DNA of 64,000 nt, from the NCBI GenBank assembly GCA_021209875.1, contig JAGYVD010000006.1:62001-126000 (forward strand), read 5' to 3'. Shown here in pieces: positions 57,407 through 64,000 of the stretch. The stretch's first letter is position 1, and every line of letters starts with the position of its first letter. The notes beneath the pieces are model-generated. The model searched no databases, was not told the origin of the DNA, and was given only the letters and a program-made list of their open reading frames with translations. The position numbers and the translations under genes were made by a program. This DNA comes from Rosellinia necatrix. Lineage: Eukaryota; Ascomycota; Sordariomycetes; Xylariales; Xylariaceae.

Positions 57407-59593
57407 ATGTCTAGCAGAAGAATCCCTCTCTCTCTTCCAACCAGAATGCTGCCAATTCGCCTCTTCGAAACGCGGCCCTCAAACAGAAGCGCACCCTGGC
57501 TCAGATTCAGCGAGAGGAGCCGTACGGCCAGCCGCCACCTGCGAAGAAGCTCGTCCTCGATGCCAGCACCCAGCGGGTCGTGAGGTCTCAACCTCAACAG
57601 CAGCCACGCGCCTCCAAGAGCCAGATCCCCATTCAAGCGCGCCGTCCAGCTGCCAGTACCTGTGACACGAAGCTTGCCCGCGAGAGGGCTGCCGCCCGTC
57701 ACCAGCAACAGGAAGCGGCCGCCGCTGCTGCCGCTGTCACTGAATACACAGAGAAGGACATTGAAGAAATCCAAGTGTGGAAAAACCATCATCGTGCCAG
57801 GTTTCCGAAGTCCCTCTTTTACTTCGACCAGATTCCCAGCGAGGTAGCATATCGGTTGAAAAGACAGATAGCTGCACTTGGAGGCGTAAGTGGCCGGATC
57901 TCATTGATAGCACGGTCCGTATTATGCTCTACTAACGTGAGTTCCCTCTAGCGCGAGACGGCATTCTTCTCTGTCGATGTCACCCATATCATTACGAGTC
58001 GGACGATTCCTACCGAAGATGCTGCCACCCGTGACACCGGCCACGGCCTGGCCACGGAGAAGGAGGCCGCGCAGCCAGAACAGGAGCAGGCCGAGACCAT
58101 TAACCCATCCTTGCTCACGCGATCTTCGACCACAAATATCAAGAGGGCCCTTTTCGACACCGACTTGCGCGCCCGTGCCCATAGAGTGCCGCCTCAGTCC
58201 AACGATCAGGCTCTTAGGCCGCCAAAAAGGGCCGTTGATATTTTGATACGGGCTAGGGAGATGAAGAAGAAAATCTGGACCGTGGACAAACTATTTCGAA
58301 TGACAGCATTGCTCCTTGAGACAGACCCCTACCGGAGTGCTGACATGGCACACGGACGCGTCAAGTATACTTTTGCTGCCCAAGCCGAATCTCGAGCGGA
58401 CGAGGACCGCAATCTGTTGCGGCTCCTACAGAAGGAGCGTGTGAACGGGCCCTCGGATCGTGACCCCACTGTCCTAGCTCGCGAGCTTATCTACTTCAAG
58501 GGCCCGTACGTTTACGTATACGATATCGAGGAGAAGCAGAAACCTATCATGGTAAAACAGTATGCCAAGGTGCCGGGACAAGACGAGGATAAATGGCCGC
58601 AGTTCCAGACTGCTGCCTTGGGACGATGCCCCTTTATCGAGGATTCAGAAGTGAGGGAAGCGAGAGAAGCAAGGGAAGCAAAGAAGGCCAAAGAAGCCCA
58701 ACAAAAAGCACGGGTCAAGGCCGATCATCAGGAAGCTGCGGCTCAGACAAAAGCTGTTGCTCCGGTGGCTAAAATGGCCCCTCCCAAACCGATCACCGGG
58801 AAACGAACGTTAGGGGAGATGGAGCTCAGTCATAGCCGTCAGTCTAGCATAGCCTCGGCAGAGTTCCCAAGCTTCTCGCGAAATGTGGGGGCGGAGAGTA
58901 TGGACTTCTCCCGTAAGGCATTCACCAGCCATGCTGCGACGGGCCGCCTGCTGGGTGGTGAGCCGGTGGCGTCCGGCGTGCAGCCGTCCAATGTGACCTC
59001 GGCTATTCGATCGCAAATGATCTCTTCTACTGCTACTACACCCGGTATTATCACTGGTCTGAGCAAGGAGGTTCATGGCCTCCAGCGCCAGGTTCTCAAA
59101 TGGAACACACCAGCTGTATCGCAAGACCGCAGCTCTCAGCAGACTACGAGGACCAGTTTCCGTGAGGAAAACTTGGTTAAGCGTCCTGCCACGCTAAGTC
59201 GGACCTCGAGCCGCAAGCTGGAACTAGTTGACGAGAAGACGAAAGAAAAAGAGGGAACTGAAAGTTCTCGATCAGCCAAACCAGCGGGCCCGCGGAAGAA
59301 GCCGCGTGACCGTGACCTCAAACCGGGGTACTGTGAAAATTGTGCCGAGAAGTATTCTGATTTTGACGAGGTAAGACGATAAAAAAGGATGAAAAAAAGA
59401 GAAAAGATTGACTAACGGAGTATGGTAGCATATCGAGTCTGAAAAGCACCGTGGCTTCGCCGATGACGATGACAATTGGGTAGAACTCGACGACCTACTC
59501 ACACAACTTGAACGCATGCGAAAACCCCAAACGTGGAAGCCGACTCAGTCGTGGACTCGCTCTTCACAACACGATGATGTACTGGAGGCTTGA
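57407..59593 (+). CDS. DBF4: Dbf4/NimO regulatory subunit of the Cdc7 kinase (DDK)
   Basis: Exons 57407-57885, 57952-59370 and 59429-59593, about 686 residues after allowing a 2-base excess near the start. The ATG at 57407 gives MSSRRIPLS, the usual start in fungi, but continuing to SNQNAANSPLRNAALKQKR requires one CT unit fewer in the CTCTCTCTCT run at about 57425-57434. An alternative is a 5' intron ending in the pyrimidine tract and CAG at 57444. Motif N spans the first intron (KSLFYFDQIPSEVAYRLKRQ, AALGGRETAFFSVDVTHIIT). Motif M near 343 is GPYVYVYDIEEKQKPIMVKQ. The Dbf4 zinc finger near 615-640 is GYCENCAEKYSDFDE joined to HIESEKHRGFA, with both Cys and both His present. Dbf4 activates Cdc7 to phosphorylate MCM at origins. 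Identity very sure; first 12 residues unsure. Confidence 0.92.
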
Positions 59594-60918
59594 GTTTGAT
59601 CGACACTACTATCGTCGGCCGTGACTCTCATTAACTTCGGCCCTGGCCCTCACTGTCCCCTCTTGCCGCTACAGCGGACGTTTTTTCATTTCTTGTTATC
59701 CCTCGATGCATTCGCGGAGCGATGATACCCAACGTAATACATCACCGACTCCTATCCTCCGGGCTCAATCTTTCATTGGTCCTCATGAAGCGGCCCACGG
59801 GCTGATTCTGGTGTGGCATAGCATGGTACGGAGTATTCTGGGACCTGTTTCTCTCTTCTTTCCCCTCCCCGCATCTGGTTAGATGTGCATATTTTATTCC
59901 GACGCATTAGCGGCGAAAGGTGGTGCGGCATGTATATTTTATACGGTCATCATTTGGTCTGCGGGGTAGAGTTGGCTTGGCTTGGCGCGATGAGTCCAAT
60001 GGCATCCCCACGGCACATTGTGATCTCGAGTGCAGAGCAGCAACGACAAGCTGATCGGGTGCCGTGCCGAGCAGTCAGGCAACGTGGAAGGACGAGGAAC
60101 CAAGCGACTGTGGGTGTATATATGTCAAGGTTACAAAGTCGCCGATGTGTATAAGTCGTATAGTACGAGACGACACTCGAGTGTAGTGTACGCAAATCTG
60201 AACATGATCCTCGTCAGATACCCCGCGCCTGTGTCCATGATAAGAGAGGATGGGCGCTGTGATAGGAGGGCCTCGTGTGAGTATCATGGTTGTATTTTGG
60301 CCATGCAGAGCTGAAACCGAGTCAGGTTCCCGGCAGACGCCATCGCGGATGCAGGTCTGTCATGCTTGATAGGCCGGGATACCCCGAGCGATCAGCGCTT
60401 GTCGTAGTCCTGTCTCAGCCAGCCAGTCAGGGTGGCAGTCCCCCGCCGTCCCATCTGTTCCATCTGTCCCATCTGCGGAGTCAGGTCAATAATGAGCTGC
60501 AGAGCAACGTCAATATTGGATTTTCAGCTCGCGCCATAATGTGCGCAGAGGCAGACGGCCGGCTCAATCTGTCTTAGAGCTAAACAGTGACGATGCGCAA
60601 ATGGCCGCGCAAGGCGCCGAACAAGTTGGAACCGGCTGAGAGCCACGGTATCTCATCACATTATAAAAGAGTATCGCTACCCGACCCCGCTGGGTGAGTG
60701 ACTATGTATGTATGTATGTATGTATGTAATCCGTAGACGCCTTCTTGAGCCTTTAAGGGGTCGACATATATCTCAAGAATTTACAAGGCTTCTTTTCATA
60801 ATTTTTTCTTCTTTCCCCTCTACTTCATCTTCCCCTTCTCCCTCCCTCACTCCCTCCCTCCTCTCCCGCGTTCGGAACACGCACCCACCAGGACGGCATC
60901 ATCAGCATCATCAACATC
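59594..60918. other. Intergenic 1.3 kb, no gene seen
   Basis: DBF4 3' flank and promoter of the ankyrin-VWA gene. A (TATG)n run sits at about 60702-60727 and a CT-rich stretch at 60805-60870 directly precedes the next start codon. Confidence 0.55.
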
Positions 60919-63153
60919 ATGACGACGATCTGGGATGAGGCGGGCGCGATCCCGCCGACGCTGACGGCCGAGAAGCTGGCGCAGTACGCCCGGGGCAGGC
61001 CCGGGATCGTGAACGAGATCGAGCCGCGGACGGGCCTGACGCCGCTGGCGGCGGCGATCCGGGCGGGGAACGCGACGACGGTGAACCTCCTGCTGGAGAA
61101 CGGGGCGGACGTGGACAAGAAGACGCGCGACGGGCTGACGCCCATGTACCTGGCGGCGAGCGCGGCGTCGGCGGGGTCGCGGCCGCGCATGGTGCAGCTG
61201 TTGCTGGCCAAGTACCCCAAGACGTTCGACGAGGCCGGGCCGGCGTCGCTGGCGCAGGGCGACACGCCGCTGATGGCGGCGGCGCGCAAGAAGGACGCGC
61301 GCGTCATCCGCCTGCTCGTCGAGCAGGGGGCCAGCAAGACCAAGACCAACGCCGACGGCAAGACGGCGCGCCAGATCGCCGACGAGTTCACGCCCGCCGG
61401 GCTCGACGTCGAGAAGGCGCTGCAGCTCGCCGCCAGCAAGGGCCGCGGCGGCGTCGTCACCTACGTCGACGAATGGGTCCTCGAGGTTCTCGCCCACTAC
61501 AACATCTGGGGCCCCCTCGGCGGCATCTTCGACTCTGCCACGCGCTCGTACTATGATATCCCGCTACCCGGGCCCTGGCTGGAGGTGAGCAAGGAAGAGA
61601 GACAGAGAGAGAGGGAGAAATGGTGTGCTGAAGCTGACGTGGGTTCCAATTGTGTTTAGGATGTTGCTGAGCCGCAAACCGTTGCCGACTTTAAGAATAA
61701 TCTGGAGAATGCCGTCAAGAGGTAAACAGCTTCCCCCCCCCCTTTTTTTTTTTTCTCCCTCTTTTACAAGTTTATACCCCGAGGGAACTTACAATCAGGG
61801 GGTTCGGCACCTATCCACACTCGCCATGGTGTAGGCATTTGGAAAGCCACCGCTAACATGTTTCAGGGGCGGTCTTGAACGCTTCTTCCCCCCCGGAGAC
61901 CCCTATCTCCAGCAAGTCGCCGAGAAGGCCTTCAAGCTGAAGAACGACCCGAAGAACCTGCTCAACCAGCCCAAGCAGGTCGACGGCCTCGCCAAGCTGG
62001 CTCTCTACCAGCCCATCCTATACTGTGGTACGTGTTCCCCTCATAGCGGTCTGACCCGGCCATACATACGCACAAGCACGATAGGCTAAGAGGGACACCG
62101 CGCGCGCGGGGGGCGAACAGACGACAGCTGGTCGATGTGGGTAGAGGAAGACCAGAAGGGCAAGGGGGACCGGTGGCGGGCGCAGGTAGAGCTGGTGCGG
62201 CGGATCAGCGACGTGGCGACGCGGGCGGTGCCGGACAAGCGCGGCTGCCACCTGCGCTTCATCAACACGGACACGCCGACGTACAACAACCTGGACAAGG
62301 ACCGGGTGGGGAGCATCATGGCCAACTTCGGGATGAAGAACGGCTGGACCCCGATCGGCACGCGGCTGCGCGAGAACGTCCTCGACCCCCTCGTCTACCC
62401 GGAGCTCAACGCCAACGCCATCAAGCGGCCCTGGCTGATCCTCATCACCACCGACGGCTACCCCACCAAGGAGAAGGCCATGAAGGGCGTCACCCCCGGC
62501 CCCGTCGACGAGAATAAGAACGAAGACCCGGACCGCATCCGCAAGGAGATTAGGCTTCTGGGCAAGGAGCTTGAGAATCATGGTTATCGACAGGATGGTG
62601 AGTTTGGGAACCCCTTTTCTTCCTTCCTTTTCCCCCTTTCCCTTCCCCCTTTCCTCTTTCTTCTTTTTTTCTTTTCTTTTCTTTTACCCCCTCCTCCTTT
62701 CCCCCCCCCTTTTTTTTTTACCAGGATAGAGTACTCGGAGTCAGTCAACTAATTTAGTATACTCCCGGCCTTAGTGGTGCGGTTCTCCATCAGCCAGATT
62801 GGCAAGAAGATCAGCTACACGGACGACGAAGAGAAGGTCAAGCTGTTCCTGGACGGCCTCGAATCCGACCCCGACATCCAGGACGTCCTATACAGGACAG
62901 CCGGTAAGTCAATTAACCTCCACGCCTGCTTTCATTCAGCAGGTATACACGCACACCGGAGAGAATGTGTGGGCGGCTGACAGGTTACAGAAATCATGGA
63001 TGCGAAGTACGACGACCTGAAGAGCAACGAGAAGAATTTGGAGGTCTTTGTACGTGTTTGGCATCTTATCGACCACCATGTCGCTTCCGTGTGCTGACTC
63101 TATTATAGTTACTTACTACGCTACTCTCTCCACTGCAGTCTCTTCTCAACTAA
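60919..63153 (+). CDS. Ankyrin-repeat plus von Willebrand A-like domain protein
   Basis: Seven exons: 60919-61584, 61660-61721, 61867-62027, 62121-62597, 62775-62903, 62991-63049 and 63139-63153, all closing in frame to 522 residues. Residues about 38-170 hold ankyrin repeats (TGLTPLAAAIRAGNATTVNL, LLENGADVDKKTRDGLTPMY, GDTPLMAAARKKDARVIRLL). From about 297 a VWA fold begins with CDDSWSM, a DxSxS MIDAS metal site, then RWRAQVELVRRISDVATRAV, CHLRFINTDT, WTPIGTRLRENVLDPLV, RPWLILITTDGYPTKEKAMK, VRFSISQIG, LFLDGLESDPDIQDVLY. This pairing occurs in uncharacterised fungal cytosolic proteins. A scaffold or adhesion-type binding role is inference. The last exon is only 15 bases (SLLN-stop) and is the least certain part. 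Intron 4 is CT-rich with C and T runs. Confidence 0.85.
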
Positions 63154-63916
63154 GAGTGCGTTTACTGGAGGAGGTGGTGAAGAATCGATTTCCGGCGGGA
63201 GAGGGAGGGAGGGGAAGGGGGGGGGGGGCAAATACGGCCGGGTCGGTATATAATGAACTGACTCTTAGGATTCTTGTTAAATCCTTAATTAGGCTAGGAA
63301 GTAGCTACTTCATCTCCAAAGAAACGGTTCTCTCCTGCCTTTTGAACTGTTTGCGAGTGTGTTAGGTTGTAAATGATGGGTTTCCTGGATTTCGATTCCA
63401 TTTGGTTATTTTCCAGTCTCATGGAGGAATGTTACCGAAACACGTAGGAAATCGTGACAACGAGTTACAGGCGATGAGTAACAACTGTGGGTTGCTAGGG
63501 TTTTCGTCGAATACAAGTCACGATATAGTTGCGGAGCGGATAGGGGGCTCAATGCAAGGTAGCCAGTCAGAGGCGAAAATCGATGGTATAGTTAGACGGT
63601 TTCCTAACCCCCAATATTTTAAGATTCGAAGGGCGCACGATATCTAGTTTACATGTCAATACATACATAATGAGTTCCTCTTTTTAAAAAGCATTCAGTT
63701 AGTTCAGATATTCATATCTAAAGTAGCATTAGACTACCTATACAAAAGACAATGGCGTGATTTACACTCGACGTGAAAACTAGAAATAGTAAATATCAAG
63801 AAGGATATTCGCTTCGCTCTATAAATCTATATGAAGTCCGTCTATCTAGGTATCTGATCAACCCGCTAAATGCAATCCTCCGATCTCCGCCTCCCGTCTT
63901 GTTCCCGCGTACTGCT
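63154..63916. other. Convergent intergenic, no gene seen
   Basis: 3' flanks of the ankyrin-VWA gene and of the partial gene at the window edge. Contains a run of G at about 63218-63228. Nothing else recognised. Confidence 0.5.
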
Positions 63917-64000
63917 CTAAACAGGGGGAACCTGACCGGCGAAGCCGCTGTCTATGAGGAACTGCTGCAGCGTCGGGTGGTCGATGGTGGGGTCGGAGCC
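63917..64000 (-). CDS. C-terminal end of an unidentified gene
   Basis: On the minus strand the window edge opens into a frame of 27 residues (GSDPTIDHPTLQQFLIDSGF, AGQVPPV) ending in TAG at 63919-63917. The composition and GC-rich third positions contrast with the AT-rich flank just beyond the stop, which supports coding. Too short to assign a family. Confidence 0.55.
   Translation of the reverse strand, partial: GSDPTIDHPTLQQFLIDSGFAGQVPPV

Overview
The window is nuclear DNA of a filamentous ascomycete (Pezizomycotina, most likely a Sordariomycete). Genes carry short introns of about 50-350 bases with GTRNGT donors, CTNAC-type branch sites and YAG acceptors. The proteome is typically fungal: DASH and Ndc80 kinetochore subunits, a fused SurE/tubulin-tyrosine-ligase protein, Tvp18, Aim21 and Icp55. 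Intergenic DNA is littered with TAGG/TACCTAGGTA tracts. I found no rRNA, tRNA, CRISPR array or bacterial-type operon.

Layout. 1-5,450: the 5' part of a disordered conserved fungal gene (minus), an orphan OB-fold gene (minus) and a decayed LINE retroelement carrying an ORF1 relic. 5,460-28,530 is gene-dense: NDC80 (+), VPS25 (+), an RTT107/BRC1 BRCT-repeat gene (-), a PBY1-type SurE-TTL gene (-), a nuclear CDK-substrate-like gene (-), DUO1 (+), RNH202 (-) and MCM10 (+). 30,030-38,770: AIM21 (-), a 4.7 kb empty stretch and TVP18 (-). 38,770-50,935 is gene-poor and accessory in character: one cytochrome P450 (+), a frameshifted DOPA 4,5-dioxygenase-family gene (-), and possible gene relics around 45.5-47.2 kb. 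50,936-64,000: a bHLH regulator (+), ICP55 (-), DBF4 (+), an ankyrin-VWA protein (+) and the last codons of another minus-strand gene.

How the genes fit together. Six genes act in DNA replication, replication-stress repair or chromosome segregation: NDC80, RTT107/BRC1, DUO1, RNH202, MCM10 and DBF4. Two more unknowns (the OB-fold protein and the CDK-substrate-like protein) look nuclear. Ndc80 and DASH meet at the kinetochore-microtubule interface; Mcm10 and Dbf4-kinase meet at origin firing; Rtt107 and RNase H2 deal with damaged or ribonucleotide-containing DNA. The genes are on both strands, so this is physical proximity, not an operon. The rest are housekeeping genes for endosomal sorting, P-bodies, actin, Golgi and mitochondrial presequence processing.

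Exon structures were built by hand from splice signals, reading-frame closure and remembered family sequence; every multi-exon model given closes in frame, except two that need a small indel (DBF4 near its start, the DOPA dioxygenase in exon 1). I found no clearly new multi-gene system. The most unusual items are the SurE-TTL fusion hidden behind introns, VPS25 with a long glycine insertion, the two repeat-associated frameshifts, the in-frame intron of the bHLH gene, and the intergenic TAGG/TACCTAGGTA element.
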